A DNA stretch of 64,000 nucleotides, from contig DGBP01000020.1 of the NCBI GenBank assembly GCA_002384855.1, positions 31,062-95,061 of the forward strand, given 5' to 3'. The position numbers were made by a program, and so were the translations under genes. The DNA comes from Nocardioidaceae bacterium UBA4001. GTDB lineage: Bacteria > Actinomycetota > Actinomycetes > Propionibacteriales > Nocardioidaceae. The notes under the pieces are model-generated. The model did no database searches and was not told the origin of the DNA. It was given only the letters and a program-made list of their open reading frames with translations. Shown here in pieces: positions 54,432-63,269 of the stretch. Each line of letters opens with the position of its first letter. Position 1 is the first letter of the stretch.

Positions 54432-56387
54432 TCAGACGACCGACAGCGGCAGGAGCTTCTGACCGGTGGGGCCGATCTGGATCTCGGTGTCCATCTGCGG
54501 GCACACGCCGCAGTCGTAGCAGGGCGTCCAACGGCAGTCCTCGACCTCGACGGTGGAGTCGGGGTCGATCGCGTCCTGCCAGTCCTCCCACAGCCAGTCG
54601 CGGTCCAGGCCGGAGTCGAGGTGGTCCCAGGGCAGGACCTCGGAGTACTCCCGCTCGCGGACGGTGTACCAGTCGAGGTCGACCGGGGAGTCGGCCAGCG
54701 CGCGCTTGGAGGCGTCGACCCAACGGTCGAAGGAGAAGTGCTCGCTCCACCCGTCGAACCGGCCGCCGTCGCGCCAGACCTCCTCGATGATGCCGCCGAC
54801 CCGACGGTCGCCGCGGGACAGCAGTCCCTCGATGATGCCGGGGCGGCCGTCGTGGTAGCGGAAGCCGATGGCCCGGCCGTACTGCTTGTCGGCCCGGACC
54901 ATGTCCCGCAGCTTCTTCAGCCGCTCGTCGGTGGTCTCGTGGTCGAGCTGCGCGGCCCACTGGAACGGCGTGTGCGGCTTGGGCACGAAGCCGCCGATGG
55001 ACACGGTGCAGCGGATGTCCCTGCGGCCGGAGACCTCGCGGCCCTTGGCGATCACCTTCTTGGCGAGCTCGCCGATCTCGAGGACGTCCTCGTCGGTCTC
55101 GGTCGGCAGGCCGCACATGAAGTAGAGCTTCACCTGCCGCCAGCCGTGGGAGTAGGCCGTCGCCACGGTGCGGATCAGGTCCTCCTCCGTGACCATCTTG
55201 TTGATGACCCGCCGCATCCGCTCGGACCCGCCCTCGGGGGCGAAGGTCAGCCCCGAGCGGCGCCCGTTGCGCGACAGCTCGTTGGCCAGCGTGATGTTGA
55301 AGGCGTCGACCCGGGTCGAGGGAAGCGACAGGGAGACGTTCGAGCCGTCGTACCGGTCCGCAAGGCCCTTGGCGACCTCGCCGATCTCGGTGTGGTCGGC
55401 GCTCGACAAGGAGAGCAGGCCGACCTCCTCGAAGCCGGACTTCCGGATGCCGTTCTCGACCATGTCGCCGATCGTGTTCACCGAGCGCTCACGGACCGGG
55501 CGGGTGATCATGCCCGCCTGGCAGAACCGGCAGCCGCGGGTGCATCCCCGGAAGATCTCCACCGAGAACCGCTCGTGCACGGTCTCGGCGAGCGGCACGA
55601 GAGGCTTCTTCGGGTACGGCCAGGCGTCGAGGTCCATCAGCGTGTGCTTGTGGACCCGCCACGGCACGCCGGAGGCGTTCGGCGCGACCCGCTTGATGCG
55701 GCCGTCGGGCAGGTAGTCGACGTCGTAGAACTTCGGGACGTAGACGGCGCCCGAGACCGCCAGGCGGTACAGCAGCTCGTCGCGCGAGGTGCGGCCGCCC
55801 AGGCCGGGCATCCCCTCGTCCTTCCACTCCCGGATGACCTCGGAGATCGCGAGCACGATCTCCTCGCCGTCACCGAGCACCGCCGCGTCGACGAAGTCGG
55901 AGACCGGCTCGGGGTTGAACGCCGAGTGCCCGCCGGCGATCACGACCGGGTCCTCCTCGCCGCGGTCGACCGCGTGCAGAGGGATCCCGGCCAGGTCCAA
56001 CGCCGTCAAGAGGTTGGTGTAGCCGAGCTCGGTCGCGAACGAGACGCCCAGGACGTCGAAGGCGCGCACCGGCCGGTGGTTGTCGACCGTGAACTGGGGG
56101 ATGCCGTTCTCCCGCATCATCTTCTCCATGTCCGGCCACACCGAGTAGGTGCGCTCGGCCATGATCCAGTCACGCTCGTTGAGCACCTCGTAGAGGATCT
56201 GCACGCCCTGGTTCGGCTGCCCCACCTCGTAGGCGTCGGGGTACATCAACGCCCACCGGACCGAGACCTCGTCCCAGGCCTTCGACGTCGCGTTGAGCTC
56301 GCCACCGACGTACTGGATCGGCTTCTGCACCGACGGCAGCAGCGGCTCGAGTCGTGAGAAGACGGACTCGGCGTGGGGCGCGGGCAT
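54432..56387 (-). CDS. TIGR03960 family B12-binding-domain radical SAM protein
   Basis: The 651-residue protein has an N-terminal cobalamin-binding-like region (about 1-190) and a radical SAM domain with CTRGCRFC (CxxxCxxC) and FMCGLPTETDEDV. The C-terminus has CYDCGVCP, possibly a second cluster site. Paired with TIGR03936 in most genomes; the reaction is not established. Starts with ATG at 56387, with GAGAGG upstream. It is preceded by rodA-mre genes. Confidence 0.93.
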   Translation of the reverse strand: MPAPHAESVFSRLEPLLPSVQKPIQYVGGELNATSKAWDEVSVRWALMYPDAYEVGQPNQGVQILYEVLNERDWIMAERTYSVWPDMEKMMRENGIPQFTVDNHRPVRAFDVLGVSFATELGYTNLLTALDLAGIPLHAVDRGEEDPVVIAGGHSAFNPEPVSDFVDAAVLGDGEEIVLAISEVIREWKDEGMPGLGGRTSRDELLYRLAVSGAVYVPKFYDVDYLPDGRIKRVAPNASGVPWRVHKHTLMDLDAWPYPKKPLVPLAETVHERFSVEIFRGCTRGCRFCQAGMITRPVRERSVNTIGDMVENGIRKSGFEEVGLLSLSSADHTEIGEVAKGLADRYDGSNVSLSLPSTRVDAFNITLANELSRNGRRSGLTFAPEGGSERMRRVINKMVTEEDLIRTVATAYSHGWRQVKLYFMCGLPTETDEDVLEIGELAKKVIAKGREVSGRRDIRCTVSIGGFVPKPHTPFQWAAQLDHETTDERLKKLRDMVRADKQYGRAIGFRYHDGRPGIIEGLLSRGDRRVGGIIEEVWRDGGRFDGWSEHFSFDRWVDASKRALADSPVDLDWYTVREREYSEVLPWDHLDSGLDRDWLWEDWQDAIDPDSTVEVEDCRWTPCYDCGVCPQMDTEIQIGPTGQKLLPLSVV

Positions 56388-56466
56388 GCAGCAACCTCTC
56401 GAGGTCGGGGTGGGGTCCCTACCAGGGTACGACGCGCGCCCGGGAGGTTCTAACCGCCGAGGCGGC

Positions 56467-56637
56467 TCACTCCGGCTCCGCCAGCTCCCGCATCGCCGCC
56501 TCGGCCAGGGACAGCTCCTCGCGGGCCAGGGCGATCAGGTCGCACAGTCCCTGGACCCCGAACCGGTTGCTGACGTTCTCCACGGCGTCGACGATGACCG
56601 GGTCCACGTCGGCAGCGGGTGTCGTGCTCTCATCCAT
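56467..56637 (-). CDS. Small acidic protein of 56 residues
   Basis: The ORF (ATG 56637, TGA 56467) encodes MDESTTPAADVDPVIVDAVE followed by NVSNRFGVQGLCDLIALARE and an acidic helix. It is all helical and soluble, with GGCGGG before the ATG. GC3 and amino-acid content look coding. It is not recognised. Confidence 0.6.
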   Translation of the reverse strand: MDESTTPAADVDPVIVDAVENVSNRFGVQGLCDLIALAREELSLAEAAMRELAEPE

Positions 56638-56712
56638 CCCGCCATCCTGGCCGGTCGGGCTGCGCGGGTCCAGGGACGCCCCGCCAGGCGTGTCGGGGTC
56701 GGCGCGGTCGGG

Positions 56713-57117
56713 TCACCCCTTCACGTACGACAGCTTCTCGGCGACCTTGCCGTCACGGAAGGCGAGCACGTCCACCCCACGGACGTGCCCGCGACTGCCG
56801 TCCGGCTGACGCCAGGAGTACCGCCACCGGACCGTCCCGCGGTCCCGGTGCACGAACGTCTCCTCGGTCTCGAACGCCCGCTCCGACGTGGTCGCGAGGA
56901 GCTCCTCCCACACACGGCGGACCGCGGCCTGCCCTTCGAACCGGCGGCCGTCCGGAGCCGGGGACGTCGACTCGAAGACGCAGTCGTCGGTCATCAGGCT
57001 CATCACGACGTCCACGTCCGCGGCCGCGAAGGCGTCCGAGAACCTCGCCACCAGGGCGTGGTTCGGGCCCGGTCGTTCTGCCGTCCGTCTTCGCGCTCCG
57101 CCGGTGGGCGTGACCAC
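56713..57117 (-). CDS. NTF2-like/SnoaL-fold protein
   Basis: The 134-residue protein has the NTF2/SnoaL cone fold: FSDAFAAADVDVVMSLMTDDCVFEST, split over two parts, GQAAVRRVWEELLATT and a C-terminal strand DVLAFRDGKVAEKLSYV. The fold covers isomerases, cyclases and non-catalytic binders; function not known. A GTG at 57117 is the start. Confidence 0.82.
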   Translation of the reverse strand: MVTPTGGARRRTAERPGPNHALVARFSDAFAAADVDVVMSLMTDDCVFESTSPAPDGRRFEGQAAVRRVWEELLATTSERAFETEETFVHRDRGTVRWRYSWRQPDGSRGHVRGVDVLAFRDGKVAEKLSYVKG

Positions 57118-57138
57118 GGGTGTAGGTGAGGTGTCTCC

Positions 57139-58356
57139 TCAGAACCGGGACCGTGGCGTACGGGTGCGGACGGCGCCGACTCCCATGGACCGGTCCGTGC
57201 GCAGGTGGATGTTCTGGAGCAGACCGATGGCCATCAGGCCCGCGAACATCGAGGAGCCGCCGTACGACACCAGCGGGAGCGGGACGCCGGTCACGGGCAT
57301 GATGCCGAGCGACATCCCGATGTTCTGGAACGCCTGGAAGCCGAACCACACCGCGATGCCCCCGGCGGCCAGCCGCCCGAACAGGTCGTCCGACCGCATC
57401 GCGATGGTCAGGGCACGCCACAGGACGAGGCCGAGCAGCGCGATGATGATCCCGGAGCCGACGAGGCCGAGCTCCTCCCCCGCGACGGTGTAGATGAAGT
57501 CGGTGTGCTGCTCGGGGACGAAGCCGGACTGCGTCTGCGAACCCTCGAAGAGGCCCTGGCCGAAGACACCGCCGTTGCCGATCGCGATGCGGGCCTGCTC
57601 GGTGTTGTAGCCGGCGCCCCGGGGGTCGAGGCCGGGGTTCGTGAACGCCAGGAACCGGTCGACCTGGTACTCCTTCAGGACGCCTGCCTGCACGGCGAGC
57701 ACCGCGCCGCCGACCGCTCCCCCGGCGAGGGCGACCAGCCACCGCCGCGGGGCGCCGGAGATCGCCACCACCCCGAAGACCGTCGCCGAGAGCACCAGCA
57801 TGGTGCCGAGGTCCGGCTGGAGCAGGATCAGGACCGCCGGGAGACCCGCGAGGAGCAGCATCCCGAGCACGTCGAGGTGCCGGACGTCGCGCTGCCTCCA
57901 CGACCCCTCGGTCCGTTCGGCGACCAACAGGGCCATGCCGATGACGACCGCGAGCTTGGCGAACTCCGCCGGCTGGACCGACATCCCGCCCAGCATCAGC
58001 CACGACCGGGAGCCGTTGATCGTGCTGCCCATGACGAGGACCAGGCCGAGTCCCACCACGGAGGCGAGGTAGACCAGCGGCGCGAGGATGCGCACCCACC
58101 GGTGGTCGGTGGCGATGATCATCACGCCCAGCACGACGCCGATCGCGATGTTGACCAGGTGGCGCTTGAGGTACGCCGTCGGGTCTCCCCCGGTGAGGTC
58201 CTCCCGGTTCACGGTAGCGGACCAGACGAGCATCGACCCGACCACCAGCAGGCCGGCCACGGCCAGCATCAGCAGCCAGTCGAGGCGCGGGGCCCGGGTG
58301 CTGCTCGGCGGGTCGACGCGGACGTTGCGCGGCCGGGCGGAGGGGGCGAGGGTCAT
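57139..58356 (-). CDS. rodA: Peptidoglycan glycosyltransferase RodA
   Basis: The 405-residue protein has ten membrane segments and the SEDS signatures GSRSWLMLGGMSVQPAEFAKL (split) and PVTGVPLPLVSYGGSSM. RodA polymerises glycan strands with PBP2 in the elongation complex. The ATG overlaps the mrdA stop as ATGA. Confidence 0.95.
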   Translation of the reverse strand: MTLAPSARPRNVRVDPPSSTRAPRLDWLLMLAVAGLLVVGSMLVWSATVNREDLTGGDPTAYLKRHLVNIAIGVVLGVMIIATDHRWVRILAPLVYLASVVGLGLVLVMGSTINGSRSWLMLGGMSVQPAEFAKLAVVIGMALLVAERTEGSWRQRDVRHLDVLGMLLLAGLPAVLILLQPDLGTMLVLSATVFGVVAISGAPRRWLVALAGGAVGGAVLAVQAGVLKEYQVDRFLAFTNPGLDPRGAGYNTEQARIAIGNGGVFGQGLFEGSQTQSGFVPEQHTDFIYTVAGEELGLVGSGIIIALLGLVLWRALTIAMRSDDLFGRLAAGGIAVWFGFQAFQNIGMSLGIMPVTGVPLPLVSYGGSSMFAGLMAIGLLQNIHLRTDRSMGVGAVRTRTPRSRF

Positions 58357-60500
58357 CGGCGTGACCTCCCGTCCTTGCGCGCGGCGGGCGGCAGGATCTC
58401 GCCGTCCCTGGCGAAGACGGGCAGGCCCGCCGGCGGCGTCGCCCCGGGCAGTGCCGCCTTCCCCGCCACGACCCGGTCGCCACGCACGCCGTACAACGCC
58501 TCCCAGATCTTGCGGATCGCCGGACCGGAGGTGCCCGAGCCGGTGCCACCCTGGGAGACCATCATCACGACCGCGTAGCGGTCGTCGTACGACGCCACCC
58601 ACGAGGTGCTCTGCTTGCCGTAGACCTCCGCCGAGCCGGTCTTGGAGCGGATCTTGACCTTGTCGAGCGGGAAGTCGACCAGCCTCCACGACATGGTGCC
58701 GCGCTCGGACACACCCTTCAGTGCGCGGTCGATGTACTCCAGGTGACGCTTGGCGACCTTGGTGGACCCGGCCTTCTTCGGCTTGATCTCCCGGATGACC
58801 TTGCCCTCGGGGTCGACGATCGCGCGCGCCACCCGCGGCTCCCACAGCGTGCCGCCGTTGCCGATGGCGGCATAGGCGCGGGCCAGCTGCAGCGGGGTGA
58901 CGATCGTGTCGCCCTGCCCGATCGCGAAGTTCACGGCGTCACCGGCGCGGTAGGCGAACCCCTCGACACAGAACTCCCGGGCGAAACGGTGCAGGAAGTC
59001 GTTGCCCGGCTTCTTGCCGATCCGGCAGTAGTAGTCCTTGTTGGCCTCGTAGTAGTCGCGCTTCCACTGCCGGTCGGCGATGCGGCCGCTCGCCTCACCG
59101 GGCAGGTCGAGGCCGGTCTCCTCGCCGAAGCCGAAGGCCTTCGCGATCCGCACGAGGGGGTCGCGGGCCTTCACGTCGTCGACGTCGCTGCCGAACTTCT
59201 GCCAGTAGTTGTAGCCGATCCGGTAGAAGAAGGTGTTGCAGGAGACCTCGAGCGCGCGGTCGAAGCCGATCGACCCGTAGGCGCCCGACTCGTAGTTCTT
59301 GAAGGCGCGGTTGCCGACCGTGAACGACGAGGAGCAGTCGAGGCGGGAGTCCTGGCGGTAGCCGTTCTCGAGCGCACCGGCGGTCATGAACGGCTTCCAG
59401 GTCGAGCCCGGCGCGAACTGGCCCTGGGTGGCACGGAACAGCAGCGGTGTGCCGGCCTCCTCGGAGTACAACCGGGTCAGCGCCTTGGTGCTGATCCCGC
59501 CGACCCAGACCCCGGGGTCGTACGTCGGGTAGCCCGCCATCGCCACGACCCGCCCGGTCGTCACGTCGAGCACGACGGCGGCTCCAGAGTCGGCGGCGTA
59601 GCGGCGCCCGGTCACCTCGTCGACGGTGCGGCGGGCGGTCCTGATCGTGGACTCGAGCTGCTGCTCCACTACGCCCTGCACCCGTGCGTCGATCGAGGTG
59701 ACCAGCGTGTCGCCGGCCTCCCCCTCGACCTCGCCGGAGTCGCCGAGGACACGGCCCTGGCTGTCCACGGCGACCCGCTTGTAGCCCGGTCGGCCGCGCA
59801 GGTACTCGTCGTACTGCTTCTCGACCCCCGCCCGGCCGACGACCGAGGCGCCGTGCACGGAGGTGTCCTGCTCCGCCTCCGCCTCGTCGAGCTCCTCCTC
59901 GGTGATCGGGCTGAGGTAACCGAGGAGGTGGGCGGCGTTGATGCCGTACGGCGAGGGGTACGCCCGGACGCTGGTGGACTCCGCGAGCACCGCGGGGTAG
60001 TCCTCGCTCTGCTCCAGGATCGAGACCGCGGTCTCCTGCGGCACGTCCTCGGCGACCGGGACGGGCTGGTAGGGCGAGCCGTTCCAGCAGGTGCCGGCGA
60101 TCGACCCGGGCTCGCCGCACAGCAGCGTGCGGGCCTTGACCTCGTCGTACGACGACCCGACGGTGCGAGCGACCCGCCTGAGCAGGACCTCCTGGTCGTC
60201 GTCGTCCATGCGTTTGAGGAGCGTGCGGTCGACCGTGACCACCCACGAGGTTCGGTTGGCGACCAGCGGGCGACCCATGTCGTCGACGATCAGCCCCCGG
60301 GCCGGCTGGACCACCACCTCACGGACCGACTGCTCGGCGGCCTGCGCCTGGTAGGCCTCGCCGCCGAGGACCTGGAGGTACCACAGCCGCGCGAAGAGCG
60401 TGACGAACAGCGACAGCACGATCGCCTGCACCACGACCAGGCGCAGGGTGCTCCTCTGCCGTGACGTGGCGCGGACCCGCGGCATCCGGGCGGCTGCCAT
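58353..60500 (-). CDS. mrdA: Penicillin-binding protein 2 (PBP2)
   Basis: The 715-residue class B PBP has one membrane segment (about 20-40), a dimerisation domain and a transpeptidase domain with SxxK at 366-369 (GSTWKPF), SCN at 420-422 and KTG in SKTGSAEV. It crosslinks peptidoglycan together with RodA. The start overlaps the mreD stop by one base. Confidence 0.96.
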   Translation of the reverse strand: MAAARMPRVRATSRQRSTLRLVVVQAIVLSLFVTLFARLWYLQVLGGEAYQAQAAEQSVREVVVQPARGLIVDDMGRPLVANRTSWVVTVDRTLLKRMDDDDQEVLLRRVARTVGSSYDEVKARTLLCGEPGSIAGTCWNGSPYQPVPVAEDVPQETAVSILEQSEDYPAVLAESTSVRAYPSPYGINAAHLLGYLSPITEEELDEAEAEQDTSVHGASVVGRAGVEKQYDEYLRGRPGYKRVAVDSQGRVLGDSGEVEGEAGDTLVTSIDARVQGVVEQQLESTIRTARRTVDEVTGRRYAADSGAAVVLDVTTGRVVAMAGYPTYDPGVWVGGISTKALTRLYSEEAGTPLLFRATQGQFAPGSTWKPFMTAGALENGYRQDSRLDCSSSFTVGNRAFKNYESGAYGSIGFDRALEVSCNTFFYRIGYNYWQKFGSDVDDVKARDPLVRIAKAFGFGEETGLDLPGEASGRIADRQWKRDYYEANKDYYCRIGKKPGNDFLHRFAREFCVEGFAYRAGDAVNFAIGQGDTIVTPLQLARAYAAIGNGGTLWEPRVARAIVDPEGKVIREIKPKKAGSTKVAKRHLEYIDRALKGVSERGTMSWRLVDFPLDKVKIRSKTGSAEVYGKQSTSWVASYDDRYAVVMMVSQGGTGSGTSGPAIRKIWEALYGVRGDRVVAGKAALPGATPPAGLPVFARDGEILPPAARKDGRSRR

Positions 60501-61012
60501 CAGTACGCCACCTGATGCGGCTCGAGGCGTCGGAGGAGCCGCATCATCAGCGGCAGGACGAACGGCGTGAGGAGGACGTCGTACAGCACCGCCGTCGGGA
60601 TGACCGAGAGCGTCTCGCCGACGGGGACCGTGGGGTCGCCCAGCACCATCCCGCTCAGTGCGAAGACGGACGTGCCGACGAACGACGACGCGGCCACGGT
60701 GACGACGGCGGCGAGCGCGGAGGTACGCGCGTCGTGGCGGACCCGGCCCGCGAGGTACCCGACCACCACCAGGGCCAGCGCCCAGCGGCCGGCGATGTGG
60801 TCGGCCGGGGGCGCGAGGTCGATCGCCAGCCCGGCCAGGAAGCCGATCACCGCGGCGAACTCCGGGCCCCGCACGAGCGCCGCCGCCACGACCACGAGCA
60901 ACGCGAGGTTCGGCACGACACCGCCGAGGGAGACGTACGGGAAGAGCGCGACCTGCAGCACGACGGCGAGCGTGATCACCAGTGTGAGGACGAGAGCGCG
61001 GGCGGCCGCCAT
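60500..61012 (-). CDS. mreD: Rod shape-determining protein MreD
   Basis: The 170-residue protein has five to six hydrophobic segments and the MreD pattern (VVPNLALLVVVAAALVRGPE, split). It links MreC to the membrane part of the elongation complex. The ATG at 61012 overlaps the mreC stop (TGATG). Confidence 0.92.
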   Translation of the reverse strand: MAAARALVLTLVITLAVVLQVALFPYVSLGGVVPNLALLVVVAAALVRGPEFAAVIGFLAGLAIDLAPPADHIAGRWALALVVVGYLAGRVRHDARTSALAAVVTVAASSFVGTSVFALSGMVLGDPTVPVGETLSVIPTAVLYDVLLTPFVLPLMMRLLRRLEPHQVAY

Positions 61013-61920
61013 CAACGCTCCTCCCCTGCCGTGCCGGGGTCCCCGGCCCTGATCACCGCGCGGTCGCCGCGGGTGTCGGCGGGGACGACGACGCCGACCA
61101 GGTCGAGCGCCGAGAAGTCGGCGAACGGCTCGATGACCGCGCGCTTGGACAGCTCGCGCGGGCTGCTGAAGATGGAGGTGACCGTGCCGACGGGCACCCC
61201 GGCGACGTACGGCTTGCCGCCCTCGGAGCCCCAGGTCACGAGCACGTCCCCGGCCTCGGGGGTCACCGCGCCGTCGACCAGGTCGAGGTCGAGACGGCCC
61301 TGCTCCTCGATGCCGCCCCGACCGCGGAGGAAACCGACCTCCATGTTCGAGCCGAGCCGCCCGCCGACGACGGAGTCGCGGTCGATGATCAGCAGCACGG
61401 TCGCGGTGGAGCGGTCGGCCCGGACCACCCGGCCGACGAGGCCGTCGTTGTTGAGCACGGTCATGTCCGGCCGGACCCCCGAGGAGGTGCCGGCGTCGAT
61501 AGTCACCGTGCGGGTGAACGACTGCGCGGGACCGTGCGCGATCACACGGGACGGCACCAGGGCGTGGCCGGTGTCGGCGGAGCTGCGCAGCAGACCGTCG
61601 AGCTCGTCGGCGCGGGCACGGTCCACCTCGGAGGTGGCCAGCTCGCCGCGCAGGGTGGCGTTCTCCGCCTCGAGACGGTCGACCTCGCCGCGCAGCGCAC
61701 GCGTGGTCGTGAAGAGCTCGGGCACGGCCTGGAAGGGGCGTACGACGGTCGCGGTCACCTTCTCCACCGGCCCGAACACCTCTCCCGCCGCGGAGCGCAC
61801 CGGCTCGACCGGGGAGTCCTCGCCGCCACGGGCGTCGAGCGTGATGATCGTGAAGCTGGCGAGCAGCAGGAGCGCGAGGACACCTCGCGAGGGCCTCTTG
61901 TGCCGGTCACGCATGGCCAT
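61012..61920 (-). CDS. mreC: Rod shape-determining protein MreC
   Basis: The 302-residue protein has one membrane segment (about 13-30), a coiled coil (about 75-105) and the periplasmic-type beta domain with VTIDAGTSSGVRPDMTV, split over residues about 140-160. It scaffolds the elongation complex. Follows mreB by 11 bases. Confidence 0.95.
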   Translation of the reverse strand: MAMRDRHKRPSRGVLALLLLASFTIITLDARGGEDSPVEPVRSAAGEVFGPVEKVTATVVRPFQAVPELFTTTRALRGEVDRLEAENATLRGELATSEVDRARADELDGLLRSSADTGHALVPSRVIAHGPAQSFTRTVTIDAGTSSGVRPDMTVLNNDGLVGRVVRADRSTATVLLIIDRDSVVGGRLGSNMEVGFLRGRGGIEEQGRLDLDLVDGAVTPEAGDVLVTWGSEGGKPYVAGVPVGTVTSIFSSPRELSKRAVIEPFADFSALDLVGVVVPADTRGDRAVIRAGDPGTAGEER

Positions 61921-61931
61921 GACAGGTCACC

Positions 61932-62960
61932 TCATCGGCGCCGGGGCTCGGAGACGAGCACCTGCTGCAACGCCTCGAACTCCTCGACGCACTTGCCCGC
62001 GCCCATCGCCACCGAGTGCAGCGGGTCCTCCGCGATGTGCACCGGCATGCCGGTCTCGTGACGAAGCCGCTCGTCGAGCCCGCGCAGCAGCGCGCCTCCG
62101 CCGGTGAGGACCAGCCCGCGGTCCATGATGTCGCCGGCCAGCTCGGGCGGGGTCTGGTCGAGGGTCGTCCGCACGGCGTCGACGATGTCGTTGAGCGGCT
62201 CCTCGAGGGCCTGCCGCACCTCGGCGCTGGACACCACGACGGTCTTCGGCAGGCCCGAGATCATGTCGCGCCCGCGCACCTCGGCCTCCGGCTCCTGCGG
62301 GAGCGGGAACGCCGAGCCGAGGCTCATCTTGATCTCCTCGGCGGTGCGCTCCCCCAGCATGAGGGAGTACTCCTTCTTCATCCACGCGATGATCGCCTGG
62401 TCGAGGTCGTCGCCCGCCGTACGGATGGACAGGCTCGTGACGATGCCGCCGAGGGAGATGACCGCGACCTCGGTCGTGCCGCCGCCGATGTCGACGACCA
62501 TGTTGCCGGTCGCCTCGTGGACCGGGAGGTTGGCACCGATCGCGGCGGCCATCGGCTCCTCGACGATGTACACCCGGCGGGCTCCTGCCTGGTAGCCCGC
62601 CTCCTTAACCGCGCGCTGCTCCACGGCGGTGATGCCGCTCGGCACGCAGATCACCAGGCGCGGCTTGGCGAAGTAGCGTCGCCGGTGCACCTGCTGGATG
62701 AAGAACCGCAGCATCTGCTCGGTGGAGTCGAAGTCGGCGATCACGCCGTCCTGCAGCGGGCGGATCGCGGTGATGTTGTCCGGGGTGCGGCCGATCATCC
62801 GCTTGGCCTCGTGGCCGACGGCGAGGATCTCGCCGGTGGTGGCGTTCAGCGCGACCACGGACGGCTCGTCGAGCAGCACGCCCTTGCCCCGGACGTAGAC
62901 CAGGGTGTTGGCGGTGCCGAGATCGACCGCCATGTCCCGGCCGATGAAGCTGTTCGCCAT
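61932..62960 (-). CDS. mreB: Rod shape-determining protein MreB
   Basis: The 342-residue actin homologue has phosphate motifs DLGTANTLVY (11-20), VVDIGGGTTEVAVISL and LTGGGALLRGLDERL. It polymerises under the membrane and guides RodA/PBP2. The ATG at 62960 heads the mreB-C-D-mrdA-rodA operon. A TAGGCT hexamer (63030-63025, minus strand) may be the -10. Presence of mreBCD in an actinobacterium fits groups that keep lateral growth or spore-wall genes. Confidence 0.97.
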   Translation of the reverse strand: MANSFIGRDMAVDLGTANTLVYVRGKGVLLDEPSVVALNATTGEILAVGHEAKRMIGRTPDNITAIRPLQDGVIADFDSTEQMLRFFIQQVHRRRYFAKPRLVICVPSGITAVEQRAVKEAGYQAGARRVYIVEEPMAAAIGANLPVHEATGNMVVDIGGGTTEVAVISLGGIVTSLSIRTAGDDLDQAIIAWMKKEYSLMLGERTAEEIKMSLGSAFPLPQEPEAEVRGRDMISGLPKTVVVSSAEVRQALEEPLNDIVDAVRTTLDQTPPELAGDIMDRGLVLTGGGALLRGLDERLRHETGMPVHIAEDPLHSVAMGAGKCVEEFEALQQVLVSEPRRR

Positions 62961-63076
62961 GCTGTCCCGCCCTCTGGTGCGCTCAAGAGGGGTACGACGA
63001 ACCCTGGCGCCGACCCGTGCGAAAAGCCTAAGAGCGCGACACCGTGCATCCCGGTAGGACACGCGCGATCCGGCGC

Positions 63077-63118
63077 CCGGTCGACCGGGGCCGGTCGACC
63101 GGGGCCGGTCGACCGGGG
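63077..63118. repeat. Three tandem 14-bp palindromic repeats upstream of mreB
   Basis: CCGGTCGACCGGGG is repeated three times without gaps (63077-63090, 63091-63104, 63105-63118). Each unit contains the 12-bp palindrome CCGGTCGACCGG. They are 47-90 bases upstream of the proposed mreB -10. Confidence 0.92.
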
Positions 63119-63208
63119 CCATCTGGACGTGCACTCGACCTGTCTTGCGGCCGCCCGTCCGCCTCGGCTCCGGCTGCGGCCGGTCCGAGTGCACGTCGAC
63201 ATGGCCCC
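63115..63208. repeat. Long imperfect inverted repeat upstream of mreB
   Basis: The arms 63115-63140 and 63183-63208 match as GGGGCCAT, three or four mismatched bases, then GACGTGCACTCG, with a 42-bp spacer. The left arm overlaps the last tandem 14-mer unit. Between 62961 and 63269 there is no gene. Confidence 0.8.
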
Positions 63209-63220
63209 TCGGACGTCGAA

Positions 63221-63250
63221 GGCCCCCGCACCTGGCTCGGTGCGGGGGCC
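63221..63250 (-). terminator. Terminator of the PxKF gene
   Basis: GGCCCCCGCAC (63221-63231) and GTGCGGGGGCC (63240-63250) form an 11-bp perfect stem with an eight-base loop, 20 bases after the stop of the minus-strand gene. Confidence 0.85.
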
Positions 63251-63269
63251 CTCGTGCTCAGGCGGGTAC

